From Clostridia bacterium (GTDB lineage Bacteria > Bacillota > Clostridia > Christensenellales > UMGS416), in assembly GCA_016938675.1 (NCBI GenBank), contig JAFGUF010000027.1, positions 186,001-250,000 on the forward strand: a stretch of DNA of 64,000 nt. Direction: 5' to 3'. Under the pieces are notes generated by a model. It made no database searches and was not told the DNA's origin. It was given only the letters and a program-made list of their open reading frames with translations. Shown piece after piece: positions 1 through 8,854 of the stretch. Position 1 is the first letter of the stretch. Each line of letters opens with the position of its first letter. Position numbers and translations under genes: made by a program.

Positions 1-433
1 TGATATGAAGATAGGCAGCATCCTGATCTATTTCATATTCAGTAGGAACATATGAATAGTTATCTGCTTTTGAAGACGCGATGACGGAAACATCAGCATA
101 TCTTTTGGCTTCTTTAATAGCCTTGGAGGCAAAAGCGCCGCTATCTATATAAAGGCACTTTTTTCCGCCTGAAAGGTTCATTGGAACTGCAGAAAACTGT
201 GTGGTAGCTCCTCCCTGTAAAAAGAGCACTTCGTAATCATCAGAGATATTAAGAAGCTGTTTAAAAAGTGACTGTGCAGTGTCAAAAATTTCTTGATATA
301 CTTTTGACCTGTGACTCATTTCCATTACGCTCATGCCGGAATCCTTATAGCAAAGCATTTGTTCCTGTGCTTGTTTCAGGACTTCTTCGGGAAGAACCGA
401 GGGGCCGGCAGAAAAATTGAAAACTCTGTTCAT
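1..433 (-). CDS. serC: Phosphoserine aminotransferase, N-terminal part
   Basis: PLP-dependent enzyme of serine biosynthesis that interconverts 3-phosphohydroxypyruvate and phosphoserine with glutamate. Only the first ~144 residues are in the window; the gene runs off the left edge. Reading the minus strand from ATG at 433 gives the family's N-terminal signature 'NFSAGPSVLPEEVL' at residues 5-18, then 'SHRSKVY' and 'FLQGGATTQFSAVPMNL', which is the substrate and PLP-phosphate binding region. A purine-rich site (AAAAGGGA) sits just upstream of the ATG. The frame is open throughout. The family call is secure. Whether serA follows cannot be seen. Confidence 0.93.
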   Translation of the reverse strand, partial: MNRVFNFSAGPSVLPEEVLKQAQEQMLCYKDSGMSVMEMSHRSKVYQEIFDTAQSLFKQLLNISDDYEVLFLQGGATTQFSAVPMNLSGGKKCLYIDSGAFASKAIKEAKRYADVSVIASSKADNYSYVPTEYEIDQDAAYLHI

Positions 434-533
434 AATATTTTCCCTTTTCTAAATTATTTAAAAACTAACAGCAATACTGCTGATTTTTACAATTGAAAGT
501 AAAATTGGTTATTGTCAGTTTTGATTAATATAC

Positions 534-562
534 ATTATATAAAATATTATACAGTATTACAA
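534..562 (-). promoter_or_regulatory. Predicted promoter of serC
   Basis: On the minus strand TTGTAA (562-557) and TATAAT (539-534) are separated by exactly 17 nt, about 100 nt before the serC start. A small inverted repeat (CAGCA/TGCTG, 469-482) lies in the leader. The rest of 434-693 is very AT-rich and shows nothing else I can name. Confidence 0.45.
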
Positions 563-693
563 GAAATATAATCTTTTTGCGATATATATTTGCTTTTAAA
601 TTATAATAAGCTGTGATATTATATTTTAAGGTAAAACAAACGAAAATTAGAGATTTTTCTGGGGAGCGTTTTTTGATTAGAAGGATAATGTAT

Positions 694-1011
694 ATGAGAA
701 AGCCAAGAATAGAATTCTTTAATGAAAAGCTATTGCTTAATTTCGATACCATGATAGGCGGACGAAAAATAAAAAGAGACATTACTGTATTTCACAAAGA
801 GATTCAGTCTATTACAATTGAATACTGTAATGAAAGGGCTAACTTCAAAGACTATCAATCTGAGAGAATAATAATTCGCACAAAAAAAATCAGCAGCCCG
901 ATTATATATTACGGAATAAAGGAATTTAACTGGTACGATAACTACAAAGCAGGAATAAGGAAATTCGCTATTGACAATAATATTAGTCTGACAGATAAAG
1001 TCTTAACCTGA
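694..1011 (+). CDS. Small hypothetical protein, possibly PH-like
   Basis: A 105-residue protein I do not recognise. The frame extends further upstream, but AGAAGG sits 9 nt before the ATG at 694 and only 3 nt before an ATG at 688, so 694 ('MRKPRIEFF...') is the better start. It is rich in beta-forming alternation ('ITVFHKEIQSITIEY', 'RIIIRTKKISSPIIYYGI') followed by a C-terminal helix, a pattern like a small PH-type fold. It has no signal peptide or membrane segment. Its stop overlaps the end of the convergent transporter gene by 9 bp. Function unknown. Confidence 0.55.
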   Translation: MRKPRIEFFNEKLLLNFDTMIGGRKIKRDITVFHKEIQSITIEYCNERANFKDYQSERIIIRTKKISSPIIYYGIKEFNWYDNYKAGIRKFAIDNNISLTDKVLT

Positions 1012-1872
1012 TAATTTGACGGACTTTGCTTTGCGGTATTCAAGATATGTGTTAAGCAGCTGTGCGAGTAATATAAGCGACATTCCAAAGAACGCGTAAA
1101 CAGTAGGCTTTTCGCTCAGAAGGATGAACACCCAAATAGGGTTTAGAACAGGCTCTATCAAAGTTAATATGCTGGCATCTAAAGATGTCACTTTTTTTCT
1201 GCCTTCATAAAAGAACACATATGATATTCCAATCTGAACAATTCCCAGAATTGCAAGGCAGAGAATGCTCTTTAAATCTGTAGGGTAGAGCACATTTTTC
1301 CACGGAACTACTATTGCCGCAAAAGGAACTATTAGAATGTTTAGCAGAGCAGTCAGCCCTATTCCGCTTATTCCGTAGTCAAAGCCAAAAAGGTAAATAA
1401 CAAAAGCGAAGGCTATTCCGCTGACCAGCGCAAGCAGATTTCCTGACATGTTGCTGCCCGTTACAGGCTCCAGCAGAAAAGAAATAATACCCAGCAGTAT
1501 CAAAATCATAGGAACAACTTTCCTTGTATCAAGCTTTTTTCTGTAGAGCCAGAGGCCAAGAAATAGAAAAAGCGGCGAGGAATACTGTATAGCGATGGCG
1601 TTGGCGGCAGCAGTCAGCTTTGTTGATATAACGAATGTCGTTAAGCATGTACTGTAGCTTAAGCTTAAGAAGATAAGTTTCTTTATGTTTTTGATCTTTT
1701 TAAATCGTATAAAAGGAGAAAGAAAAACTCCGGCGATTGCGCTTCGGCCTAATGCGATAAAGGCAGGGCTTGCATCAATATTTTTAATTAAAAAACCGCC
1801 CATACTCCATATGACCGCTGCAATAAATATATATAGTCTGCCTAGATTTTTTTCTCTTGTTTCATTGTTCAT
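1003..1872 (-). CDS. EamA/DMT-family transporter, ten TM
   Basis: Inner-membrane transporter of the drug/metabolite superfamily (paired EamA domains, about ten membrane segments). The first half opens with 'LYIFIAAVIWSMGGFLIK', and the second EamA half carries 'LTLIEPVLNPIWVFILLSE', the usual E-P-x-x-x-P signature. Substrate cannot be inferred. I start it at ATG 1872 ('MNNETREKN...'). An in-frame TTG at 1908 adds 12 residues, but that TTG coincides with a possible -35 box (TTGCGC, 17 nt, TATAAT at 1889-1884). If that promoter is used, the mRNA would be almost leaderless. Divergent from deoB. Confidence 0.85.
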   Translation of the reverse strand: MNNETREKNLGRLYIFIAAVIWSMGGFLIKNIDASPAFIALGRSAIAGVFLSPFIRFKKIKNIKKLIFLSLSYSTCLTTFVISTKLTAAANAIAIQYSSPLFLFLGLWLYRKKLDTRKVVPMILILLGIISFLLEPVTGSNMSGNLLALVSGIAFAFVIYLFGFDYGISGIGLTALLNILIVPFAAIVVPWKNVLYPTDLKSILCLAILGIVQIGISYVFFYEGRKKVTSLDASILTLIEPVLNPIWVFILLSEKPTVYAFFGMSLILLAQLLNTYLEYRKAKSVKLSG

Positions 1873-1912
1873 TTCAGCGATTATATCATGTGCAGTGCCT
1901 TTGCGCAATATA

Positions 1913-1941
1913 TTGAAAGAGCTATTTTAATTTGATATACT
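1913..1941 (+). promoter_or_regulatory. Predicted promoter of deoB
   Basis: TTGAAA (1913-1918), a 17-nt spacer, then TATACT (1936-1941), 35 bp before the deoB start. It lies next to the putative divergent promoter of the EamA transporter. Confidence 0.5.
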
Positions 1942-1975
1942 AATATTGCACGCGTCATGGAAAAGAGGAAACAAA

Positions 1976-3145
1976 ATGAATAAAAAAATTACAATAATTG
2001 TGCTGGACGGGGTGGGTACAGGCCTTGCACCGGATGCTAAGGAATTCGGAGATGAGGGTGCTGACTCATTAGGTTCAGTATTTAAAAAATTTCCTGATGT
2101 CAAACTGCCTAATATGGCAAGGCTGGGGATTTTAAATATGCGAAATGAGTTCAACAAGGAAAATCATACTTTCCCGGACAAGCTCGAAGGGTCTTACGGA
2201 AGATGCGCGGAAAAATCCATGGGAAAGGACACGACAATAGGACACTGGGAAATGGCGGGAATAATAACGCCGAAACCATTCCCTACATATCCTGATGGGT
2301 TTCCTAAAGAAATAATAGATGAATTTGTAAATCAGACAGGCTGCGGCGTAATAGGGAACAAGCCGGCATCAGGCACGGAAATCATAATGGAGCTTGGCAG
2401 AGAGCACCTGGAAACAAAGAAGCTGATAGTCTATACATCAGCAGACAGCGTATTCCAGATTGCAGCGCATGATAGCATTTACCCTATTGATAAGCTTTAT
2501 GATATATGTGAGAAGGCGAGAGGAATATTAAAAGGTGAGCATGCGGTAGCCAGGGTAATAGCTCGCCCGTTTACAGGTGAATATCCCAACTTCAAAAGGA
2601 CTGCAGACCGAAAAGACTTTTCACTGAAGCCTACAGAACCCACCATGCTTAACTATGTAATGGAAGCAGGCATGGAGACAGTCGGCGTAGGGAAGATAGA
2701 AGATATTTTCAATAAATACGGCATAAGCAAGGCAATTCACACACATGGAAATCCGGACTGCCTTGAAGCTACTCTGAAAGAAATACAGAGGGATTTCTCG
2801 GGAATATTGTTTGTTAACCTTGTAGATACTGATATGGTATACGGGCATAGAAATGATATAGAGGGCTTCGCGAAATCGCTGGAGGCAACGGATAAATATA
2901 TCGGTGAATATATGAAGCTTCAGGGAGAAAATGATTTGCTTATTATAACAGCTGACCACGGCGTAGATCCCGGATATCCCGGCAGTGACCACACCAGGGA
3001 ATGTGTTCCGCTTTTAATCTATTCAAAATCCATAGATGGAGGCAAATGCCTGGGAACAAGGGAAGCATATACAGACATAGCCGCTACCTGCATGAAATAC
3101 TTAAATCTTGACAGCACGAAAATAAACGGAAAACCGTTTATTTAA
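1976..3145 (+). CDS. deoB: Phosphopentomutase
   Basis: Interconverts ribose-1-phosphate or deoxyribose-1-phosphate with the 5-phosphates, linking nucleoside salvage to the pentose phosphate pathway. It is an alkaline-phosphatase-superfamily enzyme using Mn2+. Visible motifs are 'VLDGVGTG' (metal ligand D11), 'GKDTTIGHWE' at residues 83-92 (phosphorylated Thr region), and C-terminal 'DTDMVYGHRND' and 'ITADHGVDP'. The 389-residue length is normal for the family. The start at 1976 is supported by AGAGGAAAC 4 nt upstream; an upstream in-frame ATG at 1946 lacks a ribosome site. plsC follows after 17 bp. Confidence 0.96.
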   Translation: MNKKITIIVLDGVGTGLAPDAKEFGDEGADSLGSVFKKFPDVKLPNMARLGILNMRNEFNKENHTFPDKLEGSYGRCAEKSMGKDTTIGHWEMAGIITPKPFPTYPDGFPKEIIDEFVNQTGCGVIGNKPASGTEIIMELGREHLETKKLIVYTSADSVFQIAAHDSIYPIDKLYDICEKARGILKGEHAVARVIARPFTGEYPNFKRTADRKDFSLKPTEPTMLNYVMEAGMETVGVGKIEDIFNKYGISKAIHTHGNPDCLEATLKEIQRDFSGILFVNLVDTDMVYGHRNDIEGFAKSLEATDKYIGEYMKLQGENDLLIITADHGVDPGYPGSDHTRECVPLLIYSKSIDGGKCLGTREAYTDIAATCMKYLNLDSTKINGKPFI

Positions 3146-3162
3146 ATGAGAAAGGACAACAT

Positions 3163-3936
3163 TTGAAGAAGCCGTCTACGGGATACAGGATACTCAAGGC
3201 AATAATTAATTTTCTTGTTTCAATTCTGGTTAAAATTAAGGTAACGGGTTATCAGAATTTTGACAAAAATCAGCAGTATGTAATAGTGTGCAATCACACG
3301 AGCTGGCTTGATTTGATAATGTTGATTGCGAAGACACCAAGGACATTCCAGTTGGTTTCGCTGGCGGAGAGAGCGGGAGCATATCAGCAGAAATTCATTA
3401 AATACTTTATCAAAAAAGGCGACCTTAAGCTAATTGAGATAGACAGAACCAGCCAGGGGTCCCGAATGGCAGGACTAGCGCAAATAATAAAAAAAGCTAA
3501 CGAAGGGTATCCCGTTGTAATACTGCCGGAAGGCAGAATAAACAGGGACACAAAAAGGCTGTATCCTTTTTATAAGGGAGTCTTTTTTGCAGCAGTAAAG
3601 ACAGGACTGCCGATTTTGCCTGTATATGTGAGGGGTACAGAGAAAGTTTATTTCAGAAGAAGGATAAACATGAATTTTGGTGTTCCTATCCCTGTCGATA
3701 AAAATGAAAGCGCAGAAGATGTAGCTATAAGGACATATCATCATATGATGGATAATGTTAAGCCCGAAGTGCCCAAAAACAGAGATAGAAAAGTAAGGCA
3801 TGACCTGACAAGAGCTTTTCTGGGGGATTATGACTATCCGCCTGAAGAAGAGGGGAAAATACTTGCAGACGGCAGGGACGCAGCAAATCTCTTCAAAGAA
3901 GCTAATGAAGACTCAGAAAACAGGTATATGAAGTAG
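3163..3936 (+). CDS. plsC: 1-acyl-glycerol-3-phosphate acyltransferase (PlsC family)
   Basis: Membrane-associated acyltransferase that makes phosphatidic acid from lysophosphatidic acid. The catalytic HX4D motif is 'NHTSWLD' (H45, D50). The second block, 'LPEGRINRD', departs from the usual EGTRSR. Block four is 'GLPILPVYV'. A hydrophobic N-terminal stretch (residues ~10-25) would anchor it. Translation starts at TTG 3163, with AAAGGA at the right spacing. Placement 17 bp after deoB suggests co-transcription. At 257 residues the length is normal; the C-terminal ~45 residues are charged and not obviously conserved. Confidence 0.9.
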   Translation: MKKPSTGYRILKAIINFLVSILVKIKVTGYQNFDKNQQYVIVCNHTSWLDLIMLIAKTPRTFQLVSLAERAGAYQQKFIKYFIKKGDLKLIEIDRTSQGSRMAGLAQIIKKANEGYPVVILPEGRINRDTKRLYPFYKGVFFAAVKTGLPILPVYVRGTEKVYFRRRINMNFGVPIPVDKNESAEDVAIRTYHHMMDNVKPEVPKNRDRKVRHDLTRAFLGDYDYPPEEEGKILADGRDAANLFKEANEDSENRYMK

Positions 3937-3989
3937 TTCAATATGCAAAAGCAGTATTCAGAAGAAAAATTAATTTTATAAACGGAATA

Positions 3990-5201
3990 CTATAGAATAA
4001 GCTCTCTGTCTGTATCTGAGGATTCTTCATTTGCATACTTATGTTTATCATAAAGTTCTTTAACCAAAACATAAACGTGATTGGCATTATTTATGTTATA
4101 AAAATTGGTTTTTAAACAATGCATTTGATCTACAAGTGTAGAGGAGAAGTCAGAATTATAATATATGGTTCCGCTTTCATCTCTGTTTTCCTGTATATGA
4201 ATACTTTCTAAACTTGGATACCATATAGATAGATAATATTTTCTGTAAGTATTAATATATATGCTTATGCCTTTATCTGTTACTATATATGAGGTCTTGT
4301 TGTATGCATTAATCATGTTTAAGGGAACTAGGAAATTAGATAAAAGAATAACCACTCCTAATAAAGCGAGCAGAAGAACTGGAAACAGATTTAATGAAAA
4401 TCCACCATTTAACCTAATAGACTGTACAAACATAAATAGCGCTATCATTGCCCAAACAATAGAAAATATCAATCTTTTTATATTCTGCGGAGGCTTAAAA
4501 ATAGAGATACTACTCGGATGTCCATTCCAAATAATTGTTTCATTGTTAAGAAGCAGCTTGCGTGGGTTGTCCATATTTTGAGTGGATACACTTGTATGAA
4601 CAGAAAAAAAATCTTTATCTGGGAAATACTTTGCCTGCATTTGCTGTCTTATCAGCTGGTATACATAAATAGGATTGCTAATGTTATAGAAGCAGCTTTC
4701 AAAATTAACTGCATTATCAGAAATGGTTTCAGAAGGGACTTTTCTATTTGAAGATAAATTAAAATATATATTGCCTAAATTGTTTTTATTTATTTCCAAA
4801 CTTATGTCCTTTACTTCATCCCAATAGTATGAACATTCACTTTGCCTTTTAACATCTTTTATAATTATTTTCTTTTGTGTAATCATATATAGAGTTTTGT
4901 TTTTACTCTTTATTAATGGTTTAGAGCCTGCAAAAGGAAGATAAATTCCCACGATAAAAAACAAAATAAAACATGAAGTGACAAAGATATTCAAAAAAAC
5001 TTTAGGATTATGCTTTATAATAAGAGAAACAAATAAAATGAGTAGAGTATTCCAAATAAAACAAAAAAATAAGTGTGGTAAATTAGCACGTGTAAACACA
5101 GTATCAATAGAGAGCCTTTGCGGCTCTTGAAAAGCTTTCCAAATGATGGGTTCTTCTTCCTCGTAGGGGTCTCTTTTTTTGGGTAGTTCTATGGAAGTCA
5201 T
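3990..5201 (-). CDS. Membrane protein with two tandem PH-like modules
   Basis: A 403-residue protein that is an internal duplication. Each half has, in order, an acidic/Trp start ('EEPIIWK', 'NETIIWNGHP'), two hydrophobic segments, a 'Y-x-[IV]-T' strand ('YMITQKKIIIK', 'YIVTDKGISIY'), a G-x-I-Y block ('GNIYFNL', 'GTIYYNS') and a closing 'FYNI...VYxL[IV]' helix ('CFYNISNPIYVYQLI', 'NFYNINNANHVYVLV'). The same pattern occurs once in the next upstream gene. This is the layout of bacterial membrane PH (bPH2/YdbT-like) proteins. The function is unknown; a membrane-scaffold or stress role is only a guess. ATG at 5201 has a moderate site (CGGAAAAG). Confidence 0.7.
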   Translation of the reverse strand: MTSIELPKKRDPYEEEEPIIWKAFQEPQRLSIDTVFTRANLPHLFFCFIWNTLLILFVSLIIKHNPKVFLNIFVTSCFILFFIVGIYLPFAGSKPLIKSKNKTLYMITQKKIIIKDVKRQSECSYYWDEVKDISLEINKNNLGNIYFNLSSNRKVPSETISDNAVNFESCFYNISNPIYVYQLIRQQMQAKYFPDKDFFSVHTSVSTQNMDNPRKLLLNNETIIWNGHPSSISIFKPPQNIKRLIFSIVWAMIALFMFVQSIRLNGGFSLNLFPVLLLALLGVVILLSNFLVPLNMINAYNKTSYIVTDKGISIYINTYRKYYLSIWYPSLESIHIQENRDESGTIYYNSDFSSTLVDQMHCLKTNFYNINNANHVYVLVKELYDKHKYANEESSDTDRELIL

Positions 5202-5322
5202 AATACTTTTCCGCCAATTAAAAATATTTCCCGGATTAATTCATCCACAAATGCCTCTTCCTGATTTTAAATAATCAGCTTTCTAAGTATTTACTATTAT
5301 ATCAGATAATTTATAATTTGTC

Positions 5323-5922
5323 TTATTGTTCTTGATGGCTTAATGCTAGCTCTCTGCGCAATTCAATCAATTTATATACATCTTCAGCCTCTTTGATTTT
5401 ATAGAAGCAGTTATCAGGAGTGGGGAGAGACGATTTATTTAATGTAAAGGAAATTGACTGGCCCAGAGTAAACTGGCTGAACATAATATTGCCGGTATTA
5501 TTTTTGTTCTCGGTAAGAATTACTTTCCCTAGATTTTCATATCTAAGTTCTTTTATTGCTTTTGTCCTTGAATTGGTCAATATTATTACACGCTGGTCTG
5601 TTATATAGTAGAAAATTGACTGTGATTTCTTCTTATGCTTATTGGGCATAATGAAAACCAGATAGACACCTATTGCAACAAAAGGAAACCCGAGCAAAGG
5701 AAAAACAAAAGAAATAGGACTAAGCTGAGTTGCTGCGATTGAGCTATAGACCGCAATAGCTGTCCACAATATGCTGAAGGCAAGCCAAATAATACCGAAA
5801 AAGGATGTGGAAACAGAACTGGCTGTAAGCCCCTTTAGTTCTGTTGGCTTTCCTTCCCAAAGTATCTCCTCACCATCAAGCAGGAATACTGGACTTATTT
5901 CATGTATAAATTCCTGTGTCAT
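5323..5922 (-). CDS. Membrane PH-like protein coupled to gatB
   Basis: A 199-residue single-module version of the preceding family: 'EEILWEGKP' near residue 20, two membrane segments (about 40-62 and 68-90), 'YYITDQRVIILT', 'GNIMFSQ' and 'CFYKIKEAEDVYKLI'. The YITDQR strand is typical of bacterial PH-domain proteins. Its ATG overlaps the gatB stop as ATGA (5919-5922), so it is translationally coupled to the amidotransferase operon. No catalytic motif is seen, and no functional tie to tRNA amidation is known to me. Confidence 0.72.
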   Translation of the reverse strand: MTQEFIHEISPVFLLDGEEILWEGKPTELKGLTASSVSTSFFGIIWLAFSILWTAIAVYSSIAATQLSPISFVFPLLGFPFVAIGVYLVFIMPNKHKKKSQSIFYYITDQRVIILTNSRTKAIKELRYENLGKVILTENKNNTGNIMFSQFTLGQSISFTLNKSSLPTPDNCFYKIKEAEDVYKLIELRRELALSHQEQ

Positions 5923-7370
5923 ATTAGTTCTTTCTTAAATAGCTCTATAACGGTGTCAGGTTTGGCTTTTCCCTGCGTCTTTTTCATTACCTGCCCCATA
6001 AGGAAGCCTATTACCTGCTGTTTGCCTTCTTTGTATTGCTGTACAGGTGTTGGGTTTTCGGCGATTACTTCCTGCACAATTTTCAGAAGTTCATCTTCAT
6101 TGCCCATTTGCTTTAGGCCCTTGCTTTCGATTATAGCATCTGGTGAGCCTTCGCCTGCGAACATCGCCTCAAGTACTGTTGTCTTGGCAGTTGAGATGTT
6201 TATTACGCCAGTATCTACCAGATTGATAAGCTGGGCTAGATCGGCAGGAGAGAAACAAACATCGGAAAACTCCATTTCCGTTTCTTTGATGATTCTTAAC
6301 ATGTCAACCATTATGAAGTTGGAAACGCTTTTGATGTTTTTTGTGTGATTAAGAGCGGCCTCAAAAAAACTGGATATATCAGGATCTGATGTAAGTATGC
6401 CGCAATCATACTCGGGAAGGGCAAATTCATCCATATATTTTTTCATTTTCTCAGCAGGCATTTCAGGAAGAGATTTTCTTAATTCGTTTTTCCATTCCTC
6501 ATCTACTGCTATAGGGGCTAAGTCAGGGTCAGGGAAGTATCGGTAGTCATTGGCCTCTTCCTTGCTTCTCATTCGCAGGCTTCTGCCTTTGTTGTCATCC
6601 CATCTTCTGGTTTCCTGTATTATTCTTTTCCCCTGAGATAGCTCCTCCGCCTGGCGCTTGGCCTCAGACTTAATAGCTCTGTATATTGCTTTTACGGAGT
6701 TTAGGTTTTTCATTTCTGTTCTGGTTCCTAAAGTATCGCTGCCTACTGGCTTGATAGATAGGTTTACGTCAGCGCGCAGAGATCCTTCCTGCATCTTGCA
6801 GTCGGAAACACCGGCAAAGCGAAGCCTTGCGCGCAGCGCCTCGAAAAAGGCGCATGTCTGCTCAGCAGATGTCATGTCGGGATATGTAACTATTTCAATT
6901 AATGGAACGCCGCAGCGGTTAAAATCCAGCAGTGATGATTTGCCCCAGGCATCGTGGATTGATTTACCCGCGTCTTCCTCTAAGTGTATTCTTTCTATTC
7001 TCACCTGGCTTTGCTGCTCCGTGCCCTCATCATCAGTGAATGAGAATTTTATGAGCCCTTCAGAGCACAGGGGGTGATAAAGCTGTGATATTTGGTATGC
7101 CTTAGGTGAATCCGGATAGAAATAGTTTTTTCTGTCCATGTGGGCAATGTCATTTATGCTGCAGCCTGTTGCAAAGCCAGCCAGAATGCATTTTTCAACA
7201 GCCTGCTTATTAAGAACGGGCAGCATACCGGGCATTCCGAGGCATACCGGGCAGGTATGAGTGTTCGGCTCGCCGCCGAATTCGTTTTTGCAGTTGCAGA
7301 ATACTTTGGTTTGTGTGTTTAGCTCGCAATGGACTTCGAGGCCTATTGTAATATCATAACCTTTTAGCAT
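5919..7370 (-). CDS. gatB: Asp/Glu-tRNA amidotransferase subunit B
   Basis: Binds the misacylated tRNA and phosphorylates Glu-tRNA(Gln) or Asp-tRNA(Asn), so that ammonia supplied by GatA yields Gln-tRNA or Asn-tRNA. The N-terminus 'YDITIGLEVHCELNT' and the zinc motif 'CNCKNEFGG...HTCPVCLGMPG' are clear. They are followed by 'NFNRCGVPLIEIVT'-type and 'DYRYFPDPDL' blocks and the C-terminal YqeY-like tail. At 483 residues it is full length. The gatA stop and gatB start share one base (TAATG at 7370). Confidence 0.97.
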   Translation of the reverse strand: MLKGYDITIGLEVHCELNTQTKVFCNCKNEFGGEPNTHTCPVCLGMPGMLPVLNKQAVEKCILAGFATGCSINDIAHMDRKNYFYPDSPKAYQISQLYHPLCSEGLIKFSFTDDEGTEQQSQVRIERIHLEEDAGKSIHDAWGKSSLLDFNRCGVPLIEIVTYPDMTSAEQTCAFFEALRARLRFAGVSDCKMQEGSLRADVNLSIKPVGSDTLGTRTEMKNLNSVKAIYRAIKSEAKRQAEELSQGKRIIQETRRWDDNKGRSLRMRSKEEANDYRYFPDPDLAPIAVDEEWKNELRKSLPEMPAEKMKKYMDEFALPEYDCGILTSDPDISSFFEAALNHTKNIKSVSNFIMVDMLRIIKETEMEFSDVCFSPADLAQLINLVDTGVINISTAKTTVLEAMFAGEGSPDAIIESKGLKQMGNEDELLKIVQEVIAENPTPVQQYKEGKQQVIGFLMGQVMKKTQGKAKPDTVIELFKKELI

Positions 7371-8854
7371 TACTTTGCACCTCCCTTTTCCGCCGGGCAG
7401 GCTTTGTGATAATTTGTTTCATTTTGAAAAGCGTTAACAGTAGATAAAAGCAGGCTTTCACTGAATTTGCTGCCTATCAGCTGCAGGCCAATTGGCAGGC
7501 CGCTTTCATCAAATCCTCCGGGGAATGAAATGGCAGGGAGCCCTGCTATATTAACAGAAACTGTGCACAAATCAGCAAGATACATGCTCATAGCATCGTC
7601 TGTTTTTTCTCCTATTTTAAAGGCTGTAGTCGGCGTCGCTGGGCAGAGCAGAATATCCACTTTGCTGAATGCGTCCTCATATCCTTTTACAACCAAAGAC
7701 CGTGCTTTTAGTGCCTTGTTGTAGTATTCATCATAGTAGCCTGAGCACAATGTAAAAGTACCCAGCATTATCCTGCGCTTTACTTCCGTGCCGAATCCCT
7801 CTGAGCGGGATCTTATATATAAATCCTGCAGGTCATCAGCTCCCTCGCTGCGGTAGCCATAGCGTACCCCGTCAAATCTTGAAAGGTTGGATGAAGCCTC
7901 GGCCGAAGATAAAATATAATATGCCGGCAGTGCCAGAGTTAATACAGGTATTGATATTTCAATGACATCGCAGCCCAACGATTCGTATTTAGCTTTAGCG
8001 TCAATTACTGCCTGCTTGATATCATTCGTCACGCCTTCGCCCATATATTCTGTAAGTATGCCGATAGTTGGCTTTTTAAAATTATCTATTTCTTCATATG
8101 AGCTTTCATATTCCATTTTATATGATGTGGAGTCTTTTTCATCATGGCCTTTTATTGCATCAAATAATGCTGCGCAGCCTGCGGCGTCCTTGGCAAAGGG
8201 GCCAATCTGATCGAGCGAAGACGCAAAGGCTACAAGGCCATACCTTGAAACCGTGCCGTAGGTTGGCTTGAGCCCCGTTACTCCACAGAATGCTGCCGGC
8301 TGGCGTATAGAGCCGCCTGTATCAGAACCCAATGCAAGAGGCGCCTGCAATGCGGCGACTGCCGCTGCGCTTCCGCCTGATGAGCCGCCCGGAACACAGC
8401 GTGTATTCCATGGATTTTTCGTCTGCTTGAATGCAGAGTGCTCCGTCGATGATCCCATTGCAAATTCATCCATATTTGTTTTGCCCAGTATTACCATCAG
8501 GTTTTTCTGCGCATTTTTTATGGCAGTGGCGTCATATGGCGGCACGAAATTATATAGAATTTTTGATGCGCATGTGGTTTTAACGCTATTTACGCACATA
8601 TTGTCTTTAATTCCTACAGGAACTCCTGCAAGAGCTGGCAGCTTTTTGCCCTGTGAAAGCAGAGAATCAATTTCTTTCTGCACTTTTTCTGCATTATTCA
8701 AAGCATAGGCGTCATCAACATAAAGCCATGCGTTTATAGCATCATCTGTTTGACTTATTACATCAAGATATGCTCTGGTCACTTCAACAGCGGTAAGTTC
8801 TTTAGCTGCTATTTTTTCTGCGATTTCAATTGCGGATAAACCAAGTATATTCAT
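7370..8854 (-). CDS. gatA: Asp/Glu-tRNA amidotransferase subunit A
   Basis: Amidase subunit that hydrolyses glutamine and channels ammonia to GatB. The amidase-signature triad is visible as K83 ('GVPVGIKDN'), S158 ('PGGSSGGSAAAVAA') and S182 ('GSDTGGSIRQPAA'), each four residues later than in the characterised S. aureus enzyme. I place the start at ATG 8854 ('MNILGLSAIE...', GGTGG upstream), not at the upstream in-frame codon at 8884. The gatC stop and gatA start overlap by one base (TAATG). 494 residues, full length. Confidence 0.97.
   Translation of the reverse strand: MNILGLSAIEIAEKIAAKELTAVEVTRAYLDVISQTDDAINAWLYVDDAYALNNAEKVQKEIDSLLSQGKKLPALAGVPVGIKDNMCVNSVKTTCASKILYNFVPPYDATAIKNAQKNLMVILGKTNMDEFAMGSSTEHSAFKQTKNPWNTRCVPGGSSGGSAAAVAALQAPLALGSDTGGSIRQPAAFCGVTGLKPTYGTVSRYGLVAFASSLDQIGPFAKDAAGCAALFDAIKGHDEKDSTSYKMEYESSYEEIDNFKKPTIGILTEYMGEGVTNDIKQAVIDAKAKYESLGCDVIEISIPVLTLALPAYYILSSAEASSNLSRFDGVRYGYRSEGADDLQDLYIRSRSEGFGTEVKRRIMLGTFTLCSGYYDEYYNKALKARSLVVKGYEDAFSKVDILLCPATPTTAFKIGEKTDDAMSMYLADLCTVSVNIAGLPAISFPGGFDESGLPIGLQLIGSKFSESLLLSTVNAFQNETNYHKACPAEKGGAK

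Noticed and set aside
4261-4751. Open frames on the plus strand through the duplicated PH-like gene
   Set aside because: No ribosome sites, low-complexity hydrophobic translations, and fully covered by the better-supported minus-strand gene.
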